From Candidatus Woesearchaeota archaeon (GTDB taxonomy: Archaea > Nanobdellota > Nanobdellia > Woesearchaeales > GW2011-AR4), in the NCBI GenBank assembly GCA_016185875.1, contig JACPMS010000071.1, positions 1-21,551 on the forward strand: a DNA stretch of 21,551 bases, read 5' to 3'. The position numbers were made by a program, and so were the translations under genes. Positions 7,284-14,083 of this stretch are shown here, in pieces. A model generated the notes under the pieces. That model had not been told where the DNA came from. It saw only the letters and a list, made by a program, of their open reading frames with translations, and searched no databases. Numbering within the stretch: position 1 is the first letter of the stretch; each line of letters opens with the position of its first letter.

Positions 7284-7514
7284 TTAGCTGTACTTCTTAA
7301 ATCCCAGGTTAGTTGCTATTTCCCTAAAGCATGTCCTGCAAAGCCCAAGGCCGTATTTGCTTATGTAGCCTCCGGGTCTTCCGCATCTTGTGCATTTTTT
7401 AGTTGCCCTGCCGTATTTTCTTGGCTTTGGGGCGTTGTGTTTGATGTATTTCTGCATCTTGATTGGCTTGGACTTTAATTGCTTGAACACCTTTCTGTAG
7501 TCGCTGTAAGTCAT
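7284..7514 (-). CDS. rps14: Small-subunit ribosomal protein uS14 (zinc-ribbon form) with N-terminal extension
   Basis: 76 residues against about 50-57 for most archaeal uS14. The zinc ribbon is intact: Cys41-x2-Cys44 (CTRCGRPGGYI) and Cys59-x2-Cys62 (LCRTCFRE), followed by LGFKKYS. The protein binds 16S rRNA in the 30S head. Residues 1-19 are extra. The start at 7514 was kept because it directly abuts the uL5 stop (TAG-ATG) and is preceded by GAGGATGAG, a plausible ribosome binding site inside the uL5 end. The internal Met20 (codon at 7455-7457) would give a canonical length but lacks a visible ribosome binding site. Confidence 0.95.
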   Translation of the reverse strand: MTYSDYRKVFKQLKSKPIKMQKYIKHNAPKPRKYGRATKKCTRCGRPGGYISKYGLGLCRTCFREIATNLGFKKYS

Positions 7515-8027
7515 CTACTCATCCTCCACTTTTGCGTTGAACTTATCAGCCATGAAGCTGATGGCTTCCTGCTTTGATATTCTGTGTCTTGTCGGTATTT
7601 TTCTCGGCAGCAGCCTTCTTCTTTTTATTCTGTAGCCAGGCCTTTCCAGTGTAACACAAACCTCAAGCCCCATAATGCCTATTTTTGGGTCGTATTTCAC
7701 ACCGGGAATTTCGATGTATTCATGTATTCCGAATGCAACATTCCCGTTATTGTCAAACTGCTTTTCCCTTAATCTGTTGTCAACCGCCTCAAGCAGTCTT
7801 GAAAGTATTTTTATTGCCTTTTCTTTTCTCAGGGTGAGCTTGCATCCTATCGGCAATCCTGGCCTTAACCCCCATTCCTGTATTCTCTTGCTTGTCACGG
7901 TTTTTATTGGAGTTGCATTTGCAACTGCGCCAAGCAGCACTAATCCTTTCTCTAGCCTTGTTTGGTCTTTTCCTGCACCGATGTTCAATGTTACCTTCTC
8001 AACTCTGATGTTTTTCATCTGGTTCAT
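7515..8027 (-). CDS. rpl5: Large-subunit ribosomal protein uL5
   Basis: 170 residues, archaeal length. Starts MNQMKNIRVEKVTLNIGAG, the typical archaeal opening. KTVTSKRIQEWGLRPGLPIGCKLTLR and GIHEYIEIPGVKYDPKIGIMGLEVCVTLERPGYRIKRR are conserved core segments. It binds 5S rRNA and, at the P site, the tRNA elbow. The frame overlaps the end of eS4 by 29 bases; starting at Met4 would cut the overlap to 20, but the MNxM form is the family norm. Confidence 0.97.
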   Translation of the reverse strand: MNQMKNIRVEKVTLNIGAGKDQTRLEKGLVLLGAVANATPIKTVTSKRIQEWGLRPGLPIGCKLTLRKEKAIKILSRLLEAVDNRLREKQFDNNGNVAFGIHEYIEIPGVKYDPKIGIMGLEVCVTLERPGYRIKRRRLLPRKIPTRHRISKQEAISFMADKFNAKVEDE

Positions 8028-8718
8028 GTTTATTCAAGGTAATCAGAGGCTTATTATCCCCGACTACAAATGCATATTTTTTTGATGTCTCTATCAAGTC
8101 GCCCTTGTCGTTCTTGTAGATTACCCTGCTCTCGACGATATCCTCTACACTTCCAATCTCCCCAATGTGTTTTCCGCCTGTCAAAAATATAGTTGATTTT
8201 TTGCCGAGCTTCAGGTGCTTGCTGATTTTCTGCTCAGGCAAGGACAATATCAGAGTGTCTCCAACACTGTACAAATTTTTGTCAACTATAATGTTCTTGC
8301 CGTCAAACAGGTTTAATTGCAATTTCCCCCTTACCATTGTCTTTCCAATAATTTTGCACGGCTTGAGCAATGACTCTTCTTTTTTTATCTTTACCAAATC
8401 TATCCTGCCTTTTCTGTTCAATACAATCCTGAAGTGTTCATCTACATTTGTGAACTCGATTGTGTCAAAAATGCCGACTGGAAATCTAGAATCCTTTCTG
8501 GATTTGCCGTCAATTTTAATCCCGCTTGTATTCAGGATTTTTTTTACTTCCCTTGTTGTATTGGCATAATTCAAGACTTCCTTCAGCAATACGCTGAGCG
8601 GCATTCCAGTATCTGAACTGTGCGGACCTGGAACCAACTTTGTTATAAAACTAAGTCCTTTCCTTTTTGTCTGCCATGTCTTTGGCGCTGCCAGTCTCTT
8701 GATGTGGTCTTTGCCCAT
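7999..8718 (-). CDS. rps4e: Small-subunit ribosomal protein eS4
   Basis: 239 residues, the normal size of archaeal eS4. The N-terminus HIKRLAAPKTWQTKRK is highly conserved. An S4-type RNA-binding segment (PLSVLLKEVLNYANTTREVKKILN) is followed by a central domain and a KOW-like part around GGKHIGEIGSVEDI. It assembles on 16S rRNA and is found in archaea and eukaryotes only. Joined to uL24 by TAA-A-ATG, with GGAGAG slightly further upstream. Confidence 0.97.
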   Translation of the reverse strand: MGKDHIKRLAAPKTWQTKRKGLSFITKLVPGPHSSDTGMPLSVLLKEVLNYANTTREVKKILNTSGIKIDGKSRKDSRFPVGIFDTIEFTNVDEHFRIVLNRKGRIDLVKIKKEESLLKPCKIIGKTMVRGKLQLNLFDGKNIIVDKNLYSVGDTLILSLPEQKISKHLKLGKKSTIFLTGGKHIGEIGSVEDIVESRVIYKNDKGDLIETSKKYAFVVGDNKPLITLNKHEPDEKHQS

Positions 8719-8719
8719 T

Positions 8720-9097
8720 TTATTTTCTCTCCATCGATTTCTGCCTGAATTTGTCGTCCAGGTTTAGCTCCACAACCATTAAGTTTGAAGGATTCAATGC
8801 GAGCAATTTTTTTGTGCCGTCTTTTTTTGCGGTCTCAACCCCGCTGACAAAAACTCTTGTCTTTTTCAGATCAATCATCTCAACTTTGCCTTCGTGTTTT
8901 TTGAATTTCCCATGCATTACTTTTATCTTGTCCCCTTTCCTCAGGCCAATGCTTCTCTTGCTGTATTTCTTCCTCAGTTCTTTTGAAAGATGCGTATGCA
9001 CAAATTTCTGCTTTACGTGCAGAGGAGCCCCTAGCCTGAACTTTCTCTGCTTTCTTGGTTTCTTGCTGCTTCCCCAACTTTTTGAAAATTGTTTCAT
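8720..9097 (-). CDS. rpl24: Large-subunit ribosomal protein uL24
   Basis: 125 residues from the start chosen here. The N-terminus MKQFSKSW and KKPRKQRKFRLGAPLHVKQKF is the archaeal uL24 opening. The KOW motif lies around residues 53-80 (RKGDKIKVMHGKFKKHEGKV). The protein is an early 23S-binding assembly factor near the tunnel exit. The frame is open up to 9166, but a start there would run 62 bases into uL14 and add residues unlike the family. ATG at 9095-9097, seven bases after the uL14 stop, is the better start. Confidence 0.96.
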   Translation of the reverse strand: MKQFSKSWGSSKKPRKQRKFRLGAPLHVKQKFVHTHLSKELRKKYSKRSIGLRKGDKIKVMHGKFKKHEGKVEMIDLKKTRVFVSGVETAKKDGTKKLLALNPSNLMVVELNLDDKFRQKSMERK

Positions 9098-9104
9098 GTT
9101 AATC

Positions 9105-9506
9105 TTAAACCACAATGCTTGCAATCTTGGCAATTCCAGGCCACCTTTCGCATGCTTCTTTTGCAATTGCGCCTTTGAAAATAGTTCCTTTCGGGTTTCC
9201 CTTGTCGTCTTTCAAGACAACTGCCGCGTTATCCTCAAATTTTATTCTTGTGCCGTCTGCCCTTCTGTATTCTTTTTTCTGCCTCACTATAACGGCAAAC
9301 ACAACCTGTTTTCTCATGTCTGGACGGCCGCTTTGCACAGACGCCATGATTAAGTCACCAACACCGCAGCTTGATATTCTTCCTTTAACCATCTTTGAGC
9401 CTATGACTGTGAATATCTTGATTGTCTTTGCTCCTGAATTGTCACATGTTTCAACTTTGCTGTAAACTGGAAGTGCTCTTGTAACTCTGGCTTTAAGCGG
9501 CTGCAT
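9105..9506 (-). CDS. rpl14: Large-subunit ribosomal protein uL14
   Basis: 133 residues. Family motifs: VETCDNSGAKTIKIF near residues 18-32, KGRISSCGVGDLIMASVQSG in the middle and KGTIFKGAIAKEACERWPGIAKIASIVV at the end. uL14 sits at the subunit interface and contacts 16S rRNA. Joined to the uS17 stop by TAA-A-ATG, with GGAGAG about 13 bases before the start inside the end of uS17. Confidence 0.97.
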   Translation of the reverse strand: MQPLKARVTRALPVYSKVETCDNSGAKTIKIFTVIGSKMVKGRISSCGVGDLIMASVQSGRPDMRKQVVFAVIVRQKKEYRRADGTRIKFEDNAAVVLKDDKGNPKGTIFKGAIAKEACERWPGIAKIASIVV

Positions 9507-9507
9507 T

Positions 9508-9942
9508 TTATTGCTCTCCTTTTTTTTCTGGTTTGGTTTCTTCTTCCTTCTTTGCCAGGACCTTCGCAGCCTCTCTCAATTCCATTTTTTCCTTGAATCC
9601 TTTCTCAGAGCCTAATTTTTGTATAATAACAAAGTTCTTTGTCTTGCTCAATGGCCTGCACTCCATAATTCTTACAATATCACCATCTTTTGCGTTAATG
9701 CATTCAGGATTATGAACCTTTAATTTTGTCCTTCTCTTTTCATACCTCTCATATTTCTTAATGAAGTGCAGTCTCTCAAATTCTATAACTGCCGTCTTTC
9801 GCATCTTTGTGGATATGGCCGTGCCTGTAAACTGCCTTCCCCTCATGCTTAAATGCCCGTGAAACGGGCATTTCATGTCGTTGCAGTTCTGCTTTGGTTT
9901 TTCCAAAACAATTCCTATATTTCTTGGCTCTGCTTTCGTCAT
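9508..9942 (-). CDS. rps17: Small-subunit ribosomal protein uS17 with charged C-terminal tail
   Basis: 144 residues against roughly 105-115 in most archaea. The core holds the archaeal motif CPFHGHLSMRGRQFTGT (25-41) and then KTAVIEFERLHFIKKYERYEKR and KVHNPECINAKDGDIVRIMECRPLSKTKNFVI. From about residue 112 a K/E-rich tail ends in KPEKKGEQ. The protein binds the 5' domain of 16S rRNA. The codons for the CPFHGHL motif lie within a perfect 10-bp inverted repeat (9851-9873). Confidence 0.97.
   Translation of the reverse strand: MTKAEPRNIGIVLEKPKQNCNDMKCPFHGHLSMRGRQFTGTAISTKMRKTAVIEFERLHFIKKYERYEKRRTKLKVHNPECINAKDGDIVRIMECRPLSKTKNFVIIQKLGSEKGFKEKMELREAAKVLAKKEEETKPEKKGEQ
9851..9873 (-). other. 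Perfect 10-bp hairpin with 3-nt loop inside uS17
   Basis: The minus strand reads AAATGCCCGT, loop TTC, ACGGGCATTT. It spans the codons of the conserved CPFHG motif. It resembles the hairpin after secY in stem content (AATGCC) and loop size. It may be a chance consequence of codon choice at conserved residues or a structured mRNA element early in the uS17 coding region. Confidence 0.45.
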
Positions 9943-10015
9943 TTTATTGGTTCCAGTTGGTGGTTTTATTTTTCAGCCTATTGCATATGCCTCACAAAGC
10001 TACTGTCAGCATTTT
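9943..10015 (-). other. 73-bp gap between aIF1 and uS17 where Rpp29 is usually encoded
   Basis: No reading frame with similarity to RNase P subunit Rpp29 is visible here. The gap is among the longer ones in the cluster and ends in AATAAA just before the uS17 ATG. Many archaea keep the rpp29 gene at this point, so the gap may be what remains after its loss or relocation. Confidence 0.5.
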
Positions 10016-10324
10016 TTATCTCGCTTCTATGCTTCCTGGTGCAAAACCGTGCTCAATCAAAATCCTTTTTGCCTTTTGCTTGTGCTCTCCTTGCAGCTCT
10101 ATTTTGCCGTTTTTTATAGTGCCGCCGCACGCAAGCTCTGACTTAAGCTTCTTCGCCAGGTCCTTAAGATCTATTTCCTTCTCGTCAATACCTTCAACAA
10201 TTGTATAATTCTTGTTGAATTTTTTCCTCTCGATATAAACCAAAATTTTTTGGCTTTCTTTGGCTATTGTCTCGCAAACGCATAGATCCTTCACCAAGCC
10301 GCAAACTGGGCATATTTCAGTCAT
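10016..10324 (-). CDS. sui1: Translation initiation factor aIF1 (SUI1 family)
   Basis: 102 residues, typical aIF1. The N-terminus ICPVCGLVKDLCVCE carries the four cysteines common in archaeal members. The SUI1 fold follows with VYIERKKFNKNYTIVEGID, then LAKKLKSELACGGTIKNGKIELQGEHKQKAKRIL, where SELACGGTIKNG is the signature. aIF1 binds the P-site region of the 30S subunit and helps select the start codon. The start overlaps the uL29 stop by eight bases, and the location between uL29 and uS17 is conserved in archaea. Confidence 0.96.
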   Translation of the reverse strand: MTEICPVCGLVKDLCVCETIAKESQKILVYIERKKFNKNYTIVEGIDEKEIDLKDLAKKLKSELACGGTIKNGKIELQGEHKQKAKRILIEHGFAPGSIEAR

Positions 10325-10544
10325 TCCTTTTTGATACCTCCTTTTTGTTTTTGCTCAATGTTTTTTCTTGCTTTATGGTGTGTATCTTCGCAATTGTCCT
10401 TTTTATCTCCCTTACTTTGCTGGGGCTCTTCGGAATAGTGCCTATTGCAATCTGTGAATTTATTTTCATCAATTCCTTCTTCAATTCAACAACCTTGTTT
10501 TCCAAATCAGGCTCATTCATTAGTTTCAGTTCTTTCGCTTTCAT
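10317..10544 (-). CDS. rpl29: Large-subunit ribosomal protein uL29
   Basis: 75 residues, two-helix protein. Starts KAKELKLMNEPDLENKVVELKKELMKIN, with the second helix SKVREIKRTIAKIHTIKQEK; both are family hallmarks. It lies beside the exit tunnel next to uL23, where nascent-chain factors dock. The start lies within the end of uS3 (32-base overlap). Met9 would shorten the overlap, but the KAKEL opening is conserved, so the longer start is preferred. Confidence 0.95.
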   Translation of the reverse strand: MKAKELKLMNEPDLENKVVELKKELMKINSQIAIGTIPKSPSKVREIKRTIAKIHTIKQEKTLSKNKKEVSKRND

Positions 10545-11226
10545 CTTTTTTCTTTCTTGCCTTCTTTGGCTTCCCTTTTTTTGGTTCTTCCTTTGGTTCC
10601 TCTTTTATTTCTTCGGCTTTTGTTTCCTTTTGCTCCACAAGCTGTATATCATCGGGCAGCTTGATGTCAGGAGGCATTATCTTCACCTTTATTCCTATTA
10701 TTCCTGTCTTGAGTTTTGCTTGGGCATTTGCCTTTTTTACCCCAACTATTGCTATATCGCCGCATTTTTTGAGATATCCGGAGTAAAAACGCCATGACTT
10801 GGCTCTTGCGCTTGGCACTTTGCCGCCGACAACAATCTCAATCCCAAGCGCACCTGACCTCATCACATCAGTCATTATCTTGTGCCCTATTGCCTTGAAT
10901 TTCACTGACCCAAATTTCTCAAGCGCGTCAACAATTTTTTCCGCTACTATGTTTGCATCCAGATTGGGGTTTTCCACTTCACTTATCTCTATCTGGGGGT
11001 TCTCCAAATCAAATCTTTTCTTCAACGTCTTTGTCAGCTGCCTTATGTTCTGCCCTTTCCTCCCGACAATTAGCCCGGGTCTTGATGCATATATGATAAT
11101 TTTCTCTCCAAGCGGGGTCTTGACCATTTTTGTATGGCTATGACCGACATTCTCCAAGCTCTGCGTTATATACTCCTGAATCTGGAACTCTTTCATTTTC
11201 TGCGCCACAAATTTTCTTTCAATCAT
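10513..11226 (-). CDS. rps3: Small-subunit ribosomal protein uS3 with K/E-rich tail
   Basis: 237 residues. The N-terminal KH domain contains the GxxG loop GRKG (55-58) in IVGRKGQNIRQLTKTL. The C-terminal domain has MRSGALGIEIVVGGKVPSARAKSWRFYSGYLKKCGD and KTGIIGIKVKIMPPD. From about residue 197 the tail is almost entirely K, E and P. uS3 lines the mRNA entry site. The start overlaps the uL22 stop by four bases (ATGA). Confidence 0.97.
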   Translation of the reverse strand: MIERKFVAQKMKEFQIQEYITQSLENVGHSHTKMVKTPLGEKIIIYASRPGLIVGRKGQNIRQLTKTLKKRFDLENPQIEISEVENPNLDANIVAEKIVDALEKFGSVKFKAIGHKIMTDVMRSGALGIEIVVGGKVPSARAKSWRFYSGYLKKCGDIAIVGVKKANAQAKLKTGIIGIKVKIMPPDIKLPDDIQLVEQKETKAEEIKEEPKEEPKKGKPKKARKKKDESERTETNE

Positions 11227-11714
11227 TTTTGCGCTTTTCCTTCTCGGCTTTGTCTTGTGTCTGCGTTGTTTTCAGCTTTCTTTGCCTTTTCTTCTACAAT
11301 AATCTCTATAGTGGTCCTTTTCATCTTTCTTCTTGACTTCCTTCCATAATGCCATGCCTTGCCTGCTTTGTGCGCGCTGATATGGGCTATAACCAAGTTT
11401 GAGGTGTTTAATCCCCTGAATTGCGCATTTGCCTCGACATTCTCGATTAATTTTATAAGCTCTCTTGATGCTTTTTCAGGATACCTTGCAGGTCCTGTGC
11501 CTTTTTTATGCCCAAGGTCAAAATTATATCTCTTGAAAGGTATCGCAAATTTTTTTTCTACAACATTCTGAAGTATTTTTTTCGCGTCATTCACGTTCTT
11601 TTTCCTTATAAAGCTGCATATCTCGACGCTCTGCTTGAATGAGATGGGCATAGCCATTCCTATGGCTCTTGCCATGTGCTCTTCGTTATAATCTCTGAAC
11701 GTGTACCCTTTCAT
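11223..11714 (-). CDS. rpl22: Large-subunit ribosomal protein uL22
   Basis: 163 residues from the start chosen. Conserved segments are ARAIGMAMPISFKQSVEICSFIRKK, RYNFDLGHKKGTGPARYPEKASRELIKLI and VIAHISAHKAGKAWHYGRKSRR. The extended loop reaches into the peptide exit tunnel and forms its constriction with uL4. The frame is open up to 11774, but that would overlap uS19 and add a low-complexity run encoded by an A-rich repeat. ATG at 11712-11714 (MKGYTFRDYNEEHMARA) matches family starts. The K/E-rich C-terminal tail is short. Confidence 0.96.
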   Translation of the reverse strand: MKGYTFRDYNEEHMARAIGMAMPISFKQSVEICSFIRKKNVNDAKKILQNVVEKKFAIPFKRYNFDLGHKKGTGPARYPEKASRELIKLIENVEANAQFRGLNTSNLVIAHISAHKAGKAWHYGRKSRRKMKRTTIEIIVEEKAKKAENNADTRQSREGKAQK

Positions 11715-11740
11715 TTTTATTTTTATTTTTATTTTTTTAT
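11714..11740 (-). repeat. A-rich hexamer repeat between uS19 and uL22
   Basis: The 22-bp gap is made almost wholly of AAAAAT units on the minus strand, ending at the uL22 ATG. No Shine-Dalgarno is possible here, so uL22 initiation relies on coupling or on an unstructured A-rich leader. Simple-repeat slippage could change the gap length between strains. Confidence 0.6.
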
Positions 11741-12120
11741 TTAACCGACAAGCTTGCGCTTGATCTTGTAGCACCGATTCCTGGCGCGCTGTGAGCTACT
11801 TTTTTTCTTGTCAAAACAAATTCGCCAAGGCAATGCCCTATCATGTCCTGCTCAACCATGACAGGAATAAATTCCTTGCCTTGGTATACTTTTATTGTTG
11901 CTCCAATCATTTCCGGCAAAATAATCATGTCCCTGCAATGAGTCTTAGGATTTTTTTCATTTGCTCTTATTTTTTTAAGCAGGATTTTTTGCTGCTCTGT
12001 GAATCCCCTTTTTATTGTTCTTCGCTGCCTGGATGTCAGCAATTGCGCCAATTCGTTCAGACTCATCTTCTTGAGCTCTTCAGTTGTTCTGCCCTTGAAT
12101 GTAAATTCCTTTTTTGCCAT
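11737..12120 (-). CDS. rps19: Small-subunit ribosomal protein uS19
   Basis: 127 residues, archaeal length. The N-terminal part FTFKGRTTEELKKMSLNELAQLLTSRQRRTIKRGFTE is the archaeal extension. The core has KTHCRDMIILPEMIGATIKVYQGKEFIPVMVEQDMIGHCLGEFVLTRKKVAHSAPGIGATRS, with the IGHxLGEF signature. It lies in the 30S head and contacts uS13 and A-site tRNA. GAGGTAGG just before the ATG is a clear ribosome binding site overlapping the uL2 stop region. Confidence 0.97.
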   Translation of the reverse strand: MAKKEFTFKGRTTEELKKMSLNELAQLLTSRQRRTIKRGFTEQQKILLKKIRANEKNPKTHCRDMIILPEMIGATIKVYQGKEFIPVMVEQDMIGHCLGEFVLTRKKVAHSAPGIGATRSSASLSVK

Positions 12121-12122
12121 TC

Positions 12123-12842
12123 CTACCTCTTATGCCGCCCGGTTCTTTTCGGAGCTATCTTGCCGACTTTTCGTCCAGGTGGGGAGTTTCTTGCTGATTG
12201 CGTGGGAATTCCCTTTGAATGTGAGCTTGAGCCCCCAAATGGGTGGTCTACTGAATTCATTGATGTCCCGCTCACTATCGGCCACATTTTATTCTTTGCT
12301 TTCATTGCATAAAATTTATTTCCTGCCTTTAAAAATGGTTTTTCTGTCCTGCCGGATCCTGCAACAATTCCAATCATAGCTCTGCATTCTGGTAAAAATT
12401 CTCTTCTTTTGCTTGATGGGAGCTCAACAATAATGCTGTTTTCCATTTTTGTTACTATCTTGGCAGAAGCGCCGCTTGCCCTTACAAATCTGCCTCCATC
12501 GCCCGGGTTTGATTCAATGTTGTAGATTGATGCCCCCTCTGGGATATTTTTCAATGGTAAAATATTTCCGGGCTTTAATTCCGCATCTCTTCCCATTTCT
12601 ATATTATCTCCAACTTTAATTCCTTCGGGCGCTTGCACTAGTCCGTTTTCTCCATTGCTGTATTTTAACTCGATTAAAGGGGCGCTGTGTCCGCTGCTGT
12701 GCACAATATCCGTAACGCTTGCAGTAATTATTTTTCCTTCTTCATGCCTTGCAAAATTTGCTTCTCCTTTGTACTTAAAACTTGGCGCCCTGTACCTTGG
12801 GCTTCCCTTTCCCCTCTTCTGCTGAATTAAGCTTTTGCCCAT
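12123..12842 (-). CDS. rpl2: Large-subunit ribosomal protein uL2
   Basis: 239 residues, archaeal length. Core motifs include LKNIPEGASIYNIESNPGDGGRFVRASGASAKIV and SGTSMNSVDHPFGGSSSHSKGIPTQSARNSPPGRKVGKIAPKRTGR. His200 in DHPFGG corresponds to the histidine near the peptidyl-transferase centre. uL2 is required for subunit association and peptide-bond formation. AGGCGAT lies shortly before the ATG. Confidence 0.98.
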   Translation of the reverse strand: MGKSLIQQKRGKGSPRYRAPSFKYKGEANFARHEEGKIITASVTDIVHSSGHSAPLIELKYSNGENGLVQAPEGIKVGDNIEMGRDAELKPGNILPLKNIPEGASIYNIESNPGDGGRFVRASGASAKIVTKMENSIIVELPSSKRREFLPECRAMIGIVAGSGRTEKPFLKAGNKFYAMKAKNKMWPIVSGTSMNSVDHPFGGSSSHSKGIPTQSARNSPPGRKVGKIAPKRTGRHKR

Positions 12843-12853
12843 ATTATCGCCTA

Positions 12854-13114
12854 TTACATCAATCCCATTTGGGTTGCAATATCAATAGCCGGATTTTTAG
12901 CGGAAAACTTGACATACGCCCTTTTCTCGCCTGATGCATTTATGAATGTGTTGATGCCCTCAACCCCCACCTTGAACATTTCTTCTATTGCTTTCTTGAT
13001 TTCTTTCTTCGTTGCATCCCTGTTTACAACAAAAATTAGCTTGTTCTCTGCCTCCATCAGCCTTATGGATTTTTCAGTCGAAAGCGGATATTTTATTATA
13101 TTGTATGGGTCCAT
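12854..13114 (-). CDS. rpl23: Large-subunit ribosomal protein uL23
   Basis: 86 residues. The segments IIKYPLSTEKSIRLMEAENKLIFVVNRDATKKEIKKAIEEMFKV and GVEGINTFINASGEKRAYVKFS are diagnostic. uL23 is the main docking site at the tunnel exit for signal recognition particle and the Sec channel. GAGGA lies about 13 bases before the ATG. An 89-bp gap with two inverted repeats separates it from uL4. Confidence 0.97.
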   Translation of the reverse strand: MDPYNIIKYPLSTEKSIRLMEAENKLIFVVNRDATKKEIKKAIEEMFKVGVEGINTFINASGEKRAYVKFSAKNPAIDIATQMGLM

Positions 13115-13148
13115 TCGTCAAAAATCCTCTTCCATTTGTTTTATTTTC

Positions 13149-13201
13149 TCCGCATTTTGCTTGCGGATTTTTGATCGTGCTCGAAAATGTTTCATTTTCG
13201 A
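13149..13201 (-). promoter_or_regulatory. Two tandem hairpins in the uL4-uL23 gap
   Basis: On the minus strand, starting two bases after the uL4 stop, comes TCGAAAATG-AAA-CATTTTCGA (9-bp perfect stem, 13181-13201). TCCGCA...TGCGGA follows (6-bp stem, 13149-13167). uL23 starts about 35 bases further on. Neither hairpin is followed by a long T-run. They could adjust uL23 translation, protect the mRNA or be an RNA-processing site; this is inference. Confidence 0.45.
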
Positions 13202-13203
13202 CA

Positions 13204-14016
13204 TTATATGAATAAATTTTCTTTTTCCATGATGCTTATTGCTGCGCTTGTCCACAGCACCAACCTTCCTGCCTTTGCGCCTGGCGCAAGCAATTCCGTA
13301 TTTAAGCTCTTTACACTTATAACATCAACTCCTGGAATGTTGGTGAATGCTTTTCTTAACTTGTCAATTTTTGATACAACTATCAATGGTCCTTTCTTTT
13401 TCCTGTATTTTCTCCCCCTTGATTTTCCTTTCCCCGCCCTTACTTTTTTTTCTTTTACCCTTTCCAGTTCATGCCACAGGCCTAATTTGTTGAATGCTTC
13501 AATAGCATCTTTTGTTTTGTGTATTGATTCAAATTTGTCATCTAAGACAAAAGGGAAGTTGTTTGGCAACATGTGCCCCCTTTCTGCTACAACATCTTTC
13601 ATGATTGTTGCTGCAATAGCGCTTCTTATTGCTTTTGCTTTTTCTTTCTCGTTTATTTTCTTCCACCATATATTTTCCGTCTTTGGCGGATGCGCTTTCC
13701 TCCCTCCTACAGTTCCTGGCGCAAAAGATCCAACCCAGTTCATCCTTGTCCCCCTTCTGGTCATTATTTTCCTTGGGACTCTTGATATCCCGAAGCCGTA
13801 CGAGCCTCTGTAATCCCTTCTCCTTCTAGATAATTTCGCAGATGCCCTTTTTCCGGCTTCCTCGCTTGCTGCATAAATTTGCCTTCTGTGGCTTTGGATA
13901 GCCAGCACTGCCCGCTGTATTAAATCTATCCTTAGTTCCTCTTCAAACTGCGATGGCAATTTGATTTCTCCAACTTTGTTTTTTGTCTGGTCTAATATGT
14001 CGAGTTTCATTGCCAA
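13204..14016 (-). CDS. rpl4: Large-subunit ribosomal protein uL4
   Basis: 270 residues, archaeal size. The long basic loop (about 60-112; RRDYRGSYGFGISRVPRKI, then NWVGSFAPGTVGGRKAHPP) reaches into the exit tunnel. The globular part has ERGHMLPNNFPFVLDDKFE and a C-terminal segment AFTNIPGVDVISVKSLNTELLAPGAKAGRLVLWTSAAI. In bacteria uL4 also represses its operon; nothing here shows that. ATG at 14016 is kept; Met3 is an alternative. A 67-bp gap containing the 12-base palindrome CAGAAATTTCTG (14039-14050) separates it from uL3. Confidence 0.97.
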   Translation of the reverse strand: MAMKLDILDQTKNKVGEIKLPSQFEEELRIDLIQRAVLAIQSHRRQIYAASEEAGKRASAKLSRRRRDYRGSYGFGISRVPRKIMTRRGTRMNWVGSFAPGTVGGRKAHPPKTENIWWKKINEKEKAKAIRSAIAATIMKDVVAERGHMLPNNFPFVLDDKFESIHKTKDAIEAFNKLGLWHELERVKEKKVRAGKGKSRGRKYRKKKGPLIVVSKIDKLRKAFTNIPGVDVISVKSLNTELLAPGAKAGRLVLWTSAAISIMEKENLFI

Positions 14017-14083
14017 AATTCTCCATTTCGATAATGCTCAGAAATTTCTGCAATTCTCATTAGACTGAAAATTTTTGTCATTT

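Noticed and set aside
9095..9166. A longer uL24 start at 9166.
   Set aside because: It would overlap uL14 by 62 bases and add residues unlike the family; the conserved opening MKQFSKSW begins at 9097.
11712..11774. A longer uL22 start at 11774.
   Set aside because: The added residues come from the uS19 end and an A-rich repeat (alternating Lys and Ile); the family start fits ATG at 11714.
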